Assembly (NCBI RefSeq): GCF_016741935.1 | Contig: NZ_JAERRG010000035.1 | Span: 1 to 64,000 of the forward strand | DNA from: Streptomyces endocoffeicus | Lineage (GTDB): Bacteria > Actinomycetota > Actinomycetes > Streptomycetales > Streptomycetaceae | DNA length: 64,000 bases | Direction of reading: 5' to 3' | In this document: positions 44,247-54,435 of the stretch, one piece after another | Layout of the letters: each line of letters starts with the position of its first letter | How positions within the stretch are numbered: position 1 is the stretch's first letter | Notes under the pieces: generated by a model | Seen by the model: only the letters and a program-made list of their open reading frames with translations | The model's database searches: none | What the model was told of the DNA's origin: nothing | Position numbers and translations under genes: made by a program

Positions 44247-46613
44247 TCAACGCTGCTTCCCCGCAGCGCGAAGGTCAGCCCCCGGGCTCTTGGCCCGGAC
44301 TTCGAATCGCTTGAGCGAGTACCCGAAGGAGGATGTGCGCCTGATGCCGTGCATGCGCACGTAACGGCCGGACACGGGCGGGAAAGTGAGCTCATCCACG
44401 CGGGCACCCGCCGGCTTGCTTCTGACTGCGGCGGCCGTCTTCCAGTTCACCGAGTCGTCGGAGACCTGGATGTCGTAGTCCTGTGCGGAGGCCGTCTCCC
44501 AGTCGAGCAGCGCGCGCCGGACGGTCCGCGAGCGGCCCAGGTCCACCTGGATCCATTCGTCGTCCCGGTAGGCACTGGCCCACCGGGTCTTTGCGTCCCC
44601 ATCGGTGGCGTTCTCCGGTCCCAGGCTGGGCACCTCGGACGACGATGCCGTGGTCGGCTGACGCAAAGCCAGGTCAGGCACATCGAAGACGCGCATGCTC
44701 CACAGCGAGTATCCGTCCCGCTTCCGGCCCGCCTCGATTCCGGTGAGCCGCACGTGCCGAGCCGTGACCGGATCGAAGGTGAGCGTGTCGGAACCCGCGG
44801 ATTCGCGGCATGTGCGGCGGGCGACCGTGGTCCAGTTCTTGCCGTTCCTGGAGACCTGGATCTTGTAGTCGCGTCCGTATGCGGGCGCCCAGTCCAACTT
44901 GACCTTGGTAATGGTCTCCGGTCGGCCGAGGTCCACTCGGAGCCAGGCGTCATCTCCTGGGCCGCTCTCCCACCTGGTGGTGCTCACGCCGTCGAACGCT
45001 GCGCCGGCCTCGCCTGCAGACGCGGTCGCTGGTCTGCCCACGCTCAACTCTCCGTTTGCCGCGTTGACCAACGTCGTGGCGACCTTGGTCAGCCCTGTGC
45101 CCACGCCCAGCCTCCGCACGGTCGTGAGGAAGGTGCTGTATGGCACGCCCGACTTCGTGCCGCTCCACATCTTCTGCGCCAGTGCTCCGAACGTGGGCTC
45201 GACCAGCCCGTGTACATCCAATTCGCTGTAGGTGGCTTCGGTGAGGTCGTTCCATACGGCGGACATCGCACCGAGCAGTTGGGGGTCTCCAGGTGCAACG
45301 CTTTGGCCACCGGGGAAGACATGGGGCTCCCAATGGTCGTAGAGATACTTTCCGTCCAGCCCATGGCCGTGGTAGTAGTTCGCGAACGGGACGATGTAGA
45401 GCAGGGCGTCGTTGGTGTTGATGAAGGAGTATCCGTCCCGCTTGATGGCTTGCGGGCCGTACCAGGTGTTGTTCCAGCTGTTGAGGGTGATGTCGCGGTC
45501 GTAGCCGTCGGCGCTGGGTGCCATGATGGACAAGCTGCCCCAGGCGCGTGGATGCTTCCCGAGCGCGCGGACGTGGGCCGCCATTTCATTGAAGTAGGCC
45601 TTGTAGCGGGGTTTGTCCACCCTGTACTCGTCGGCGCCGAAGTGCACGTCCGGACTGCGGAACCAGGGTACGAACTCTTTGAATACCGACTTCATGAACG
45701 CGGTGGTTTCCGGCTTTGACAGGTCCAGATGGTCGGATTCGCCATTGTTGAGACCCAGCGATGGTCGGAACCGGATGAACGCGAGCGAGTGGGCGGGGGA
45801 GTCGATCTCGGGGATGATCGTGACACCGCTGGCGGCGGCGGTGTGTTCGAAGGAGGCCCAGTCGCGTCGGTCGTAGGCTCCGTCCTTTGAGGCCAGCCCG
45901 GCCAACTCGGGGTTATCGGTCTTGAGCCGGAAGCCGGCCTGGACCTTGCTCCAGGGCCTGTCACCCTTGAATCCGTTGTCGTTGAGGTGGAGCTGCAGTT
46001 CGTTGAGTTTGAACCAGCCCATGAGCCGCAGGTAGTCCCGGATGAAGTCCGCGGTGAAGAATCGCCGCCCGACGTCCAGCATGAAGCCCCGCACCTTGTA
46101 GTTCGGCCAGTCCACGGCGGTGCCCACGGGCACAGAGTTGCGGCCGTCGTCGAGCAGCAGAATCTGCAGGAGTGTGCGCGTGCCGTAGTAGACGCCCTTC
46201 GCGGTCCGTGCGGTGATCCATACGTTCCGGTCGGTGACCCTGAAGGTGTATCCCTCCTCCTTGAACCGGGCACCGCCTTTGGTTTCGGCCAGGGTGGGAT
46301 CGACCGACAGCACGATGTCGCCATACCGTGGGCTCCCGGGTGAGATGTCCAGTTTCCGCCCGGTCGCCTGCTCGATCTCGTCCGGGAGCGTTGTGACCTG
46401 GTCGCGGAGTCTGTCACCCCGTTTTGCGGCGAGCACGATACGGCTGTGCCGGCGAAGCTCGAAGGAACCTGTGCCGCCCTGCCACTCCTGAAGGGCGGGT
46501 ACCACGGCGGGCTTGTCGTTGACCGAGGCGGGTGCGGCACTCGCCGGTGCGGCGGGAGCGGCTAAGGCCAGCAGGGAGAGCAGACACACGAGGCGTATCA
46601 GGTAAAATCTCAT
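44247..46613 (-). CDS. Secreted GH20 beta-N-acetylhexosaminidase with two F5/8C domains
   Basis: A 788-residue exported enzyme with Sec signal (RFYLIRLVCLLSLLALAAPA). The N-terminal GH20b-like domain is followed by the barrel: VRGFMLDVGRRFF, LNELQLHLNDN, PEIDSPAHS, and the catalytic pair Asp328-Glu329 in HFGADEYRVD. Two consecutive F5/8-type C (CBM32-like) modules close the protein (SVGRPATASAGEAGAAFDGV and LRQPTTASSSEVPSL). The ATG at 46613 has GGAG upstream. It would remove terminal beta-GlcNAc or GalNAc, or act as a lacto-N-biosidase, on host or fungal glycans. It lies between the two uncharacterised paralogues on the same strand. Confidence 0.9.
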   Translation of the reverse strand: MRFYLIRLVCLLSLLALAAPAAPASAAPASVNDKPAVVPALQEWQGGTGSFELRRHSRIVLAAKRGDRLRDQVTTLPDEIEQATGRKLDISPGSPRYGDIVLSVDPTLAETKGGARFKEEGYTFRVTDRNVWITARTAKGVYYGTRTLLQILLLDDGRNSVPVGTAVDWPNYKVRGFMLDVGRRFFTADFIRDYLRLMGWFKLNELQLHLNDNGFKGDRPWSKVQAGFRLKTDNPELAGLASKDGAYDRRDWASFEHTAAASGVTIIPEIDSPAHSLAFIRFRPSLGLNNGESDHLDLSKPETTAFMKSVFKEFVPWFRSPDVHFGADEYRVDKPRYKAYFNEMAAHVRALGKHPRAWGSLSIMAPSADGYDRDITLNSWNNTWYGPQAIKRDGYSFINTNDALLYIVPFANYYHGHGLDGKYLYDHWEPHVFPGGQSVAPGDPQLLGAMSAVWNDLTEATYSELDVHGLVEPTFGALAQKMWSGTKSGVPYSTFLTTVRRLGVGTGLTKVATTLVNAANGELSVGRPATASAGEAGAAFDGVSTTRWESGPGDDAWLRVDLGRPETITKVKLDWAPAYGRDYKIQVSRNGKNWTTVARRTCRESAGSDTLTFDPVTARHVRLTGIEAGRKRDGYSLWSMRVFDVPDLALRQPTTASSSEVPSLGPENATDGDAKTRWASAYRDDEWIQVDLGRSRTVRRALLDWETASAQDYDIQVSDDSVNWKTAAAVRSKPAGARVDELTFPPVSGRYVRMHGIRRTSSFGYSLKRFEVRAKSPGADLRAAGKQR

Positions 46614-46705
46614 CTGGAGCTCCAAGCTTTCTCGATGGGATTGTTCCTGGAGGTTCGTGCGCGTTCCGTCGGCGATCAGCCGGGCTGTGGTGTGCCGGGC
46701 CTCCT

Positions 46706-49075
46706 TTACCGCGTGGTCCGCACCTTGTAGGTGATCTTGGCGTCGGGGATGCTCCCACCGTTGCGGGCGGTGACGGTGAACTTGCTGGCGCCCATCGTGC
46801 AGGGAATACCGGTGATGCCGCCGGTGTCCTTGTTGAGGGTGAGTCCGGACGGAAGGCAGCCGGATGTAACGTCGTAGCGGACGGTCTGCGGAGTACTCGA
46901 GGTCACCTTGTACGCGTACAACTCACCGACCTGGGCATCCGGTGGTTCCGGCGTGATGAAGCCCGGCGTCGGAGCCTTGACCGGCTGCGGCTCGCCGATC
47001 GGCTGACCAGACGAGTCCATCTCCTGCAGCGACCACTCTTGCATCGGCGTGACCTCATTCAAATGCCAATGCCTGCTCGCAGTGCCCAACTGCTTCTTCT
47101 GTACGGGAGTGAACGCGCCGGACGTTCGTGCGGACTCCCAGATCTTGACGGCTCGGAGCAACGTGGCGGTGTTCTGCCCGGACTGAAGGCTGCCCACGCT
47201 GGTCTCGAAGTTGATGCCGGCGTCGAGGGAAGCCGCCCGAGCCATAGTGTTCTCAATCGTCTGAAGACCGGCGTTGCCGGAGAGTCCCTGCTGGCCCATC
47301 ATCCCGGGCAGATAGTTGGCGCGGTAGAACGTGTTGCTCCGGATGAGCTGGGCATAGTCCGTTACCCCGATCTCGCCCCAACTGGCTCTGGACTGGGCGT
47401 CCCAGGTGTTGGACGAGAGGTTGCTGCACTCGGTGATGAAGTCCTTGGAATTGAGCTGCCGGTAGACGCCGTTGACCAGACGCGCGAAGCCGTAGCCGCC
47501 CCAGCCGGTGTAGCCCGCCGATTCCAGCCCGTCGTAGGACGTGGCATGGATACCGGTGCTGTTGTACGCGGTGGCCAGCCGGGTCGCGATCTCGTCGATG
47601 ATCGGCAAACCACCCATCGCGCCGCCGTAGCCGTTCTGGATGAGCCGGGCGACGCTGGTGCCGACCGGGTAGGACTGCGCGGCCGATGACCACTGCGCCC
47701 GTTTCAGGCCGCTGACCTGCGACTCCGTGTTGCTGACCTTTGTGACGGTGCCGTAGGTGATGAACTCGTCACCGATACGCAGTCGCCGACCGTCAACGCC
47801 GGACCCCAGCGGGCGGTCGGCGTCCACGTACAGCGTGGTGTCCGACCGGCCGAGCGGGCGGGTCAGCTTGACGGCCCCGCCCACCGCCAGCCGTGGATCG
47901 GCCGGCGGCTTCACATACGGGTCGTGGGCGTCGATGAAGTTGGAGAGGGTGTGTACACCGACCTCGATCTCCTCCTTCGCCGCCGTAGCCACCAACGTGG
48001 CGGCTGCCGCGTCCGATCCCCCGAACGAGCTGTTGAACTGGTAGTGCCCGTGCGACACCCACGGCCCGTTACCGGAGATCGCATAGATGTTCCTGACCCC
48101 GGCCTGCTTGGCGTACTGGCTGGCGACGGTGACGTTCCTCGTGTTGAGGTCGTGGACCCAGAAGTGGGATTGCGAGGTGCGCTGGGCCGCCTTCTGCCAC
48201 TGCCCGTCGATGGTCGGGTATGCCTGGCCGTGCTTCTTGGCGATCTGACTGAGCACCGTGAGGGCGAGATCCGGAGCACTTCCGAACAGGGCGATCTTCG
48301 ACCCGACAATCCGGCCCTCCGGCGCCGGCAGCGGCCCGAGCGGGATCTCGTAGCCATTGGTGCGTTGCCGGACTCGCACCCGGCTGTAGTCGTAGGTGGT
48401 GGCGCGCAGGATGCTGCCCCAGTGCGTCTTCGCCGCGACGTTGCTCGCCAGCCACTCATCCTTGACTCCGGTCTGCAGACCATAGGGATTCCAGATGAGA
48501 TCCGGGCCGAACCCATAGGCCAGGTGCTCGTTCGGCCACCCACCCACGGTCTTGTCGTTGAGCGGACGAACCCCCAGGACGAAATCGTCGTTGCCGACCA
48601 CTCCGGCTGTCTCACCGATCGTCTCGGTGATCTTCGTCGGCAGCGGGCCCCACAGTAGGGTCTGCACATCCACGCCCGGGGCGGCCGTCAGACCGACAAC
48701 TTCAAGTGTGGAATGTGTCGGAAACTTGACGACCTTCACTTGGATCGTCACTTTCTCGCTGCCGAACTCCAGGATCCACCGGTTGCGCGAGGAGACCCGC
48801 ACCTCAGCGGGAACCTCATGCTTGCCATCGGCCACCACACTGACCAGCGGCACCGACGCGCCCGGCGCCAGATAGTCCGTGCCATCCCGCAGATCCACCA
48901 GGCTGGTCACGCGACCGGAGGTGCTCACACCCACCGACAGGAAGCCCGCGACAATCCGCTTGCTTGAGGACGCCTCAGCTCTGGCCGCTTGCGCCGCGTG
49001 AGCGGGGCCGACGGCAAGCCCTAACGCAGTGATCGAACTCAGACTACCGGTGACCAGAAACCGACGTCTGTCCAT
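46706..49075 (-). CDS. Uncharacterised Tat-exported protein with Ig-like tail, paralogue 2
   Basis: A 789-residue homologue of the protein at 41645-44056, clearly related over its full length. Tat signal MDRRRFLVTGSLSS; the barrel-like part has LPIIDEIATRLATAYNSTGI, ATSYDGLESAGY (Asp515, Glu518), and SSNTWDAQSRASWGE; the tail is a He_PIG Ig-like domain (LPSGLTLNKDTGGITGIP). Shared invariant acidic residues in YDGLE and IIDEIATR are candidate catalytic positions. GAGGAG lies before the ATG. First gene of the minus-strand group; the 49076-49553 gap should hold the promoter. Family unknown to me. Confidence 0.8.
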   Translation of the reverse strand: MDRRRFLVTGSLSSITALGLAVGPAHAAQAARAEASSSKRIVAGFLSVGVSTSGRVTSLVDLRDGTDYLAPGASVPLVSVVADGKHEVPAEVRVSSRNRWILEFGSEKVTIQVKVVKFPTHSTLEVVGLTAAPGVDVQTLLWGPLPTKITETIGETAGVVGNDDFVLGVRPLNDKTVGGWPNEHLAYGFGPDLIWNPYGLQTGVKDEWLASNVAAKTHWGSILRATTYDYSRVRVRQRTNGYEIPLGPLPAPEGRIVGSKIALFGSAPDLALTVLSQIAKKHGQAYPTIDGQWQKAAQRTSQSHFWVHDLNTRNVTVASQYAKQAGVRNIYAISGNGPWVSHGHYQFNSSFGGSDAAAATLVATAAKEEIEVGVHTLSNFIDAHDPYVKPPADPRLAVGGAVKLTRPLGRSDTTLYVDADRPLGSGVDGRRLRIGDEFITYGTVTKVSNTESQVSGLKRAQWSSAAQSYPVGTSVARLIQNGYGGAMGGLPIIDEIATRLATAYNSTGIHATSYDGLESAGYTGWGGYGFARLVNGVYRQLNSKDFITECSNLSSNTWDAQSRASWGEIGVTDYAQLIRSNTFYRANYLPGMMGQQGLSGNAGLQTIENTMARAASLDAGINFETSVGSLQSGQNTATLLRAVKIWESARTSGAFTPVQKKQLGTASRHWHLNEVTPMQEWSLQEMDSSGQPIGEPQPVKAPTPGFITPEPPDAQVGELYAYKVTSSTPQTVRYDVTSGCLPSGLTLNKDTGGITGIPCTMGASKFTVTARNGGSIPDAKITYKVRTTR

Positions 49076-49553
49076 ATTTTCTCCTCGGTGAAGTGAATCT
49101 CAACGAAGCACGTGATTGCTGATCAACGCCCTTGCATCGCGAGGGGCGGAATCTCGCGCCGCGAGGTCCCGTCTCCCGTCCGTTCCGCTCGAGGCCGAGG
49201 GGAAGAGTGGGTAACGAACGATGTCACCCACATAGTTCATACTCTTATGTAGAGGGTTGTTCCTATACTTTTAGCGATAGGGAAACCAAGAGGGGCGGCG
49301 GGTTGACACGTCCACGGCCCCGCAGGGGAGGAGCGGAAGCCCATGCGTTTCCTGGGCAACCAGGCGCAGCGCAAGCGTGAACTAGCGTGCATCTGGCTAC
49401 ACGGCGAGTCAAGGCTTAGTTAGTATTTATCCAGAGGCAGTGCCGCTGTCGGCGGGCTCATCTGGTCACTCATGGAGCGATGCAGCGCATGTAGCTTGTG
49501 GGTCCGGCGCTTGGCCACTTCACGCCCGCATACATCGAACACATGGAGCAAAA
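49076..49553. promoter_or_regulatory. Upstream region of the GH20/paralogue group
   Basis: About 480 bases without a gene. An A/T-rich island at 49230-49280 stands out in the high-GC surroundings and holds two related blocks, GTTCATACT (49235-49243) and GTTCCTATACT (49259-49269), plus CTCT-ACATA-AGAG as a small inverted repeat on the minus strand. It is the likely promoter/operator for the minus-strand gene group and perhaps for the GntR remnant on the other side. Confidence 0.4.
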
Positions 49554-49765
49554 ATGACTCAATCTTCTCGGCCCTCGTCCGCGGCGTCATCGGGTTCGGG
49601 GACGGATGCCTCCTACCGCCCCGGCTACGAAGTCGCGGCGGAGAGCATCCTGGAGTACATCGCCCTGGGAAGGACTTGAGCCTGGTGACCGGCTGCCGAC
49701 GGAGAAGGATCTCGCGGTCAGACTGGCCATGAGCAGGACCGTTGGCGTGCTCCGTGATGGCCGCC
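49554..49765 (+). pseudogene. GntR-family regulator remnant
   Basis: From an ATG at 49554 the frame reads YRPGYEVAAESILEYIAL and stops; one frame over, GLEPGDRLPTEKDLAVRLAMSRTV follows at once. Together they are the winged-helix start of a GntR regulator, broken by a one-base shift near 49670 and truncated soon after. Probably once controlled the adjoining glycan genes. Confidence 0.65.
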
Positions 49766-50149
49766 TGACACTTGGATGCGGGTCTGAGGAGTGTCCGAGC
49801 AGGGATCACCGCTATGGCGTTCAGTTTCCTGAACGCTTCGGCCTCGCTTATCAGGGGCGGCCCCGACGAAACGGGTTGTACGCCTCGAAGGGGTCTTCGT
49901 CGGTCTCCCCACGCCGTCGGCGCTCGGCCTGGTAGGCGGTCCACGCGAGGTCGCCCTGCTGCGTGGACCGCCAGGGCCTTCCGGTGCGGTCGCAGTATTC
50001 GGCGTAGCGCAGGTCTGGTTCGGCCAGTCGGCGGTGTCCCACCTGGACAGCAAGCCGTACCCACCGGCCGCCAACCTCCGCCCCGAGGGGGACTTTCCCG
50101 ACACCTGTGCCGTGCCGATCCGCCTGCCCAGGGTCGCGTCGATCCTGCG

Positions 50150-50560
50150 GCGCATCGCCTTCGATCTCGAGGAATTGGCCCGTGCCCGGTGCGTGGAGGA
50201 CCTGTAGGCGGCTGAGGCCGCCGACGACCCGCGCCGAAGGAAGCGGGGCTCCCCAGAGTGCCTCGTCAGTGTGATGGGTCAGCGGCATTGTGCTGCCCGC
50301 TTCAAGATCCAGGAGCGTGATCTCACCGATGCTATCAAGGGTGGAGACGACCACTGCGGCGGCTGGCGCGTTCAACGCGGCCGACAGGCCACTGACGACA
50401 CGGGCGCAGCCAACCAGCGTCCACTGCGCGCCGTCCGCAGTCGCATAGAGATGCGTGCAGCCTCGGTCGCGAGCGCAGAACAGTACGGTCTTCTCATCCG
50501 CCCAGTCGCGGTTGCGCCGCCGTGTCGAGGAGTACCCCGCCGTCGTGGCGCCACTCCTGA
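50150..50560 (-). pseudogene. S9-like peptidase beta-propeller fragment
   Basis: The minus strand reads RDWADEKTVLFCARDRGCTHLY, then VSTLDSIGEITLLDLEAGS and MPLTHHTDEALWG, as in the propeller of an S9-type oligopeptidase. No catalytic Ser-Asp-His domain follows. The next 385 bases (49766-50150) have short protein-like frames on both strands (for example VSHLDSKPYPPAANLRPEGD on the plus strand, ending at 50207) that I cannot identify. Confidence 0.4.
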
Positions 50561-50680
50561 TGTGTTCAGAACATTAACGCTTGTATGCCCATGGACGGAG
50601 TGATGCGTTCACTGTTTCACTTCCCGCTGAACGATGACGGAAATGGCGTCTATTTCAAACAACTTCAATCAGCGAGAGTG

Positions 50681-53600
50681 ATGTGTGGCATGCGAATCAG
50701 ACGGGTATACCGCCCGGCCCTGTGTCTACTCGTCGCCGTCCTTCCCCTGTTGGCCTCCGGTACGGGGACTGCGGCGGTCGGCAAGGACGGCATGCGGCCA
50801 GTCGCGTTCGAGGAAGCGGGTGCAGCAGGGACGACGCCGGATCCCTGGCTGATGCGCGCCGACGCGCCTGACGATTCCTACGACGCGCACCCCTACGTCG
50901 GCAACGGATACCTCGCGCAGCGGATCCCGGCCAAGGGCATGGGCTACTTCTCGAGCGGAGGACCCACGGGATGGCCTCTGTCGACGAAGCGTTACGACGG
51001 CGCCTACGCGGCCGGACTCTTCGCCAAGCAGGGCGATGCGGAGTTCCTGGCCGCCCTGCCGACCTGGTCCACGCTGGATTTTGCCACCGACGCGGCCGGC
51101 GGAGAGAATTACGCGTCCGCGGCCAACAACACGCTGACGTCCTACCGTCAGGAACTGGACGTGCGCCGCGGCCTGGTCACCACTCGCACGTCCTGGTGTT
51201 CCGCCTCCGGGCGCACCACGGACCTCAGCTACGAGGTCCTCGCCGACCGGAGCCGCGCTCATGTCGGCGCGGTTCGGCTGAAGGTCACCCCACGCTGGTC
51301 AGGCACCGCCTCGGTCACCGACCTGCTCGACGGCAACGGCGCCCGTCGGCTGGAGGGGACCGGCGCCGATGTCGATACCGGGACCGGTACGTCCCAGGTG
51401 TCCTTTGCCACGGCAGGCAACGGCATCGCGGGGACGCTCGCCTCCCGGCTCACCCATTCCGGCGACGTGCAGCCCACCTCGTCAAAGGAGGTCGCGGCGG
51501 ACAAGCTGAGTGCGGGGCAGCGTCTCGCGTTCCCCGTGAGGGCGGGCCATACCTACGAGTTCACCAAGTTCGTCGGCCTCGACACCGCACAGACCAGCAA
51601 GGACCCCAAGGCGGACGCCCTCAGGGCTGCCTCGGACGCTGCACGCACGGGCTGGACCAAGACGCTGGCCGAACACACCGATGCCTGGGCGAAGTTGTGG
51701 GAAGCCGGCGTCGGGACACCCGGCCAGGAGCGCATGCAGAGCTGGATCAACGGCAGCTACTACTCGCTGTTCTCCAGCCTCCGCGAGGGACAGGACTGGT
51801 CCCTGGCCCCCTCCGGGCTGTCCAGCGACACCTACGCGGGCCTGGTCTTCTGGGACGCCGAGACCTGGATGTTCCCCGGTCTCCTCACGACCCACCCCGA
51901 ACTCGCCAAGTCGGTCGTAGACTACCGCTATCGCACCCTCGAACAGGCCAAGAAGAACGCAGCGGGCGGTAACCTCAAGGGCGCACTGTACGCATGGACC
52001 TCGGCAGCGACCGGTAACTGCAGCAACTTCCATGCCTGCTACAACTACCAGGCTCATCTGCAGAGCGACATCGCCCTCTCCCAGTGGCAGTACTTCCAGG
52101 CGACCGGGGACAAGAAGTGGCTGAAGTCGAAGGGCTGGCCGGTCATCGAGGCCCTCGCCGAGTTCTGGGCCTCCCGGGTGAGCAAGAACAGCGACGGCTC
52201 CTACAGCGTCCGCAACGTCGCCGGAGCTGACGAGTACTCGCACGGCGACGACAACGTCTCGACCAACGCCGGAGCGGCCACCACGCTGCGCCTGGCCACC
52301 GAGGCGGCAGCCCTCGTCGGCGCCGAGGCCCCCGCGCAGTGGACCACCATCGCCGACAGGCTGCGCATCCCTCTCAACGCCGTCACGGGCACCCACCCCG
52401 AGTACGAGGGCTACAACGGCCACAAGGTCAAGCAGGCCGACACGGTGCTCATGCAGCACCCCACCAACTGGCCGATGCCCAAAAACGTCGCCCGCAACGA
52501 CCTGAACTACTACGCCGCGCGGACCGACCCCGAAGGCCCCGCGATGACCGACTCCGTCCACATGATCGCCGCAGCGAACCTGGGCGACGACGGCTGCACG
52601 GACTATACGTACCTGCTGCGCTCGGTGCGGCCGTTCATCCGCGAGCCCTACGCACAGTTCTCCGAAGCCCGCGGTGAAAAGGCGGGCGACAACGCCGGAG
52701 CGCCCGCCTTCACCTTCCTCACCGGAGCGGGCGGCTTCCTCCAGACCTACCCGTACGGCCTCGCCGGACTGCGCTGGAAGACGAACTCCCTGCACCTCGA
52801 CCCGACGCTGCCCCCGCAGCTGGCGAACGGCGTCCGGATCAACCGGCTGAAGTGGCAGGGCCGTGAACTCTCCCTCGAGGTAGGCCCCAAGACCACCACC
52901 GTGCGCCTGCTCAAGGGCGAGCCGGCCCGCCTCGACACCCCGGCCGGGAACAAGGCCCTGGCCAAGGGCGAACCCGTCCGCCTCGACACCCGCCGGCCCG
53001 ACCTGGCCCCCAGCGGCAACGTGGCACGCTGCAAGAACGCCACCGCCAGCAGCTCCGACAGCGGCTACTACCCGGCCGCCGCGGTCGACGGCAACCCCGT
53101 CACCGCCTGGGCCGCCACCGGCTCACAGGCAGACCTCACGGTCGACCTGAAGCAGCGCACAAGGATCGCCGAGGCCACCGTGGCCCGCTCGGGCACGAGC
53201 TCCTTCGGCTACAAGATCCAGACCTCGGCCGACGGCAAGACGTGGACAACCCTGGCCACCCAGCCGGCCGGCACCGGAACCGACCACATCCGATTCCTCG
53301 CCACCACCACCCGCCACATCCGGCTCGACTTCCCTGGTAGCGAGGGCGCGGCCACACCTCAGATCGCGGAGTTCTCGGTCGCCGGCGGCAAGGACGCGGG
53401 CCAGGTCAGAGCAGACGCCGAGCAGTCCTACCTGTCCGCCGGGGAACAAGGCACCGTCACCACCACCTACACCAACCACTCCTCCCGCCCTGTTCGCGAC
53501 GTGCGCCTCGGCCTGGAGACACCGAAGGCGTGGCAGCCCACCGCGAAGAGCCCGACCAGCTTCTCCCAGGTCGACGCCGGCAAGACTGTCAAGGTGACAT

Positions 53601-54175
53601 GGCAGATCACCGCGCCGCAAGGCACGCCGAGCAGCGCCCAGTTCACCGCCAAGGCCACCCACCAGCGCGGACAGCAGACCGTCACCGACACTGCCCCGGC
53701 CGGCGTGTCCCTGGTCGAGGCATGCGCGCCGGACAAGACATGCGAAGCAGAAGACGCCTCTTTCTTCGGCTCCGCCAAGAAGGCCGGCGATCACGCCGGC
53801 TACTCCGGCGAGGGCTTCGTCGCCGGGCTCAACCGCACCGGTGCCGGAATCACCACGTACGTCAAGGTGCCCGCCACCGGTACGTACACGATCGGCCTGC
53901 GGTACGCGAACTCCGTAGGCGGCGCCGTACCGCCTTATGAGGCGAAGACCCGCACGATGACCCTGGATGTCCTCGGCGACGACCCGAAGCGCCTGTCCTT
54001 CGAGGTCACCAAGGATTGGGACACCTGGGCGACGCACCAGGTACGCGTACGACTGGAGAAGGGCACCCAGCCCCTCGTCCTGAACTGCACCGCGCAGGAC
54101 GACTGCAGCATCAACCTCGACGCGCTCACCCTGAGTGTTTCCCCCGAGGACCACGCCCGCCCAGAGCGGAACTGA
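50681..54175 (+). CDS. Large secreted GH65 glycosidase (acid trehalase/kojibiose hydrolase-like)
   Basis: A 1164-residue multi-domain exported protein. After a Sec signal (RPALCLLVAVLPLLASGTGT) comes a GH65 core: DAHPYVGNGYLAQRIP, FWDAETWMFPGLLTTHPEL and GADEYSHGDDN, where Glu518 is the general acid. The rest carries an F5/8C-like module (NVARCKNATASSSD), a NEW3-like Ig domain (GEQGTVTTTYTNHS, SFSQVDAGKTVKVTWQI) and a C-terminal CBM35-like module (CEAEDASFFGSAKKAGDH). Secreted GH65 members are mostly hydrolases of alpha-linked disaccharides such as trehalose or kojibiose, not phosphorylases. Start choice is uncertain; ATGs at 50585, 50681 and 50690 are in frame, and only the later two leave a normal signal peptide. 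Confidence 0.85.
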   Translation: MCGMRIRRVYRPALCLLVAVLPLLASGTGTAAVGKDGMRPVAFEEAGAAGTTPDPWLMRADAPDDSYDAHPYVGNGYLAQRIPAKGMGYFSSGGPTGWPLSTKRYDGAYAAGLFAKQGDAEFLAALPTWSTLDFATDAAGGENYASAANNTLTSYRQELDVRRGLVTTRTSWCSASGRTTDLSYEVLADRSRAHVGAVRLKVTPRWSGTASVTDLLDGNGARRLEGTGADVDTGTGTSQVSFATAGNGIAGTLASRLTHSGDVQPTSSKEVAADKLSAGQRLAFPVRAGHTYEFTKFVGLDTAQTSKDPKADALRAASDAARTGWTKTLAEHTDAWAKLWEAGVGTPGQERMQSWINGSYYSLFSSLREGQDWSLAPSGLSSDTYAGLVFWDAETWMFPGLLTTHPELAKSVVDYRYRTLEQAKKNAAGGNLKGALYAWTSAATGNCSNFHACYNYQAHLQSDIALSQWQYFQATGDKKWLKSKGWPVIEALAEFWASRVSKNSDGSYSVRNVAGADEYSHGDDNVSTNAGAATTLRLATEAAALVGAEAPAQWTTIADRLRIPLNAVTGTHPEYEGYNGHKVKQADTVLMQHPTNWPMPKNVARNDLNYYAARTDPEGPAMTDSVHMIAAANLGDDGCTDYTYLLRSVRPFIREPYAQFSEARGEKAGDNAGAPAFTFLTGAGGFLQTYPYGLAGLRWKTNSLHLDPTLPPQLANGVRINRLKWQGRELSLEVGPKTTTVRLLKGEPARLDTPAGNKALAKGEPVRLDTRRPDLAPSGNVARCKNATASSSDSGYYPAAAVDGNPVTAWAATGSQADLTVDLKQRTRIAEATVARSGTSSFGYKIQTSADGKTWTTLATQPAGTGTDHIRFLATTTRHIRLDFPGSEGAATPQIAEFSVAGGKDAGQVRADAEQSYLSAGEQGTVTTTYTNHSSRPVRDVRLGLETPKAWQPTAKSPTSFSQVDAGKTVKVTWQITAPQGTPSSAQFTAKATHQRGQQTVTDTAPAGVSLVEACAPDKTCEAEDASFFGSAKKAGDHAGYSGEGFVAGLNRTGAGITTYVKVPATGTYTIGLRYANSVGGAVPPYEAKTRTMTLDVLGDDPKRLSFEVTKDWDTWATHQVRVRLEKGTQPLVLNCTAQDDCSINLDALTLSVSPEDHARPERN

Positions 54176-54190
54176 GGGCTGCACCGCCCC

Positions 54191-54223
54191 GTTCCGGCCA
54201 GGGCACCACGCCCTGGCCGGAAC
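54191..54223. terminator. Perfect 14-bp hairpin after GH65
   Basis: GTTCCGGCCAGGGC and its exact complement enclose the loop ACCAC, starting 15 bases after the GH65 stop. A strong intrinsic-type terminator without a U-tract. Confidence 0.85.
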
Positions 54224-54435
54224 GCACGAGAGCGTGATCCGGCTCCCCGGGGCGGGCAGTTCGGGCACCAGCGGTCCTCTCGTCGTACAGCAGACAGACG
54301 ACGATCACGCTAGCCAGCACCACGGACACCCATACCCGAACGCTGGATTTCGGCCGGAACACCACGAAAGCCGTCCCGGTGGCACGGGGGGAGGCCACCG
54401 GGACGGCTCCCGCTCAGCGGAGACGCCGAAAGGCC

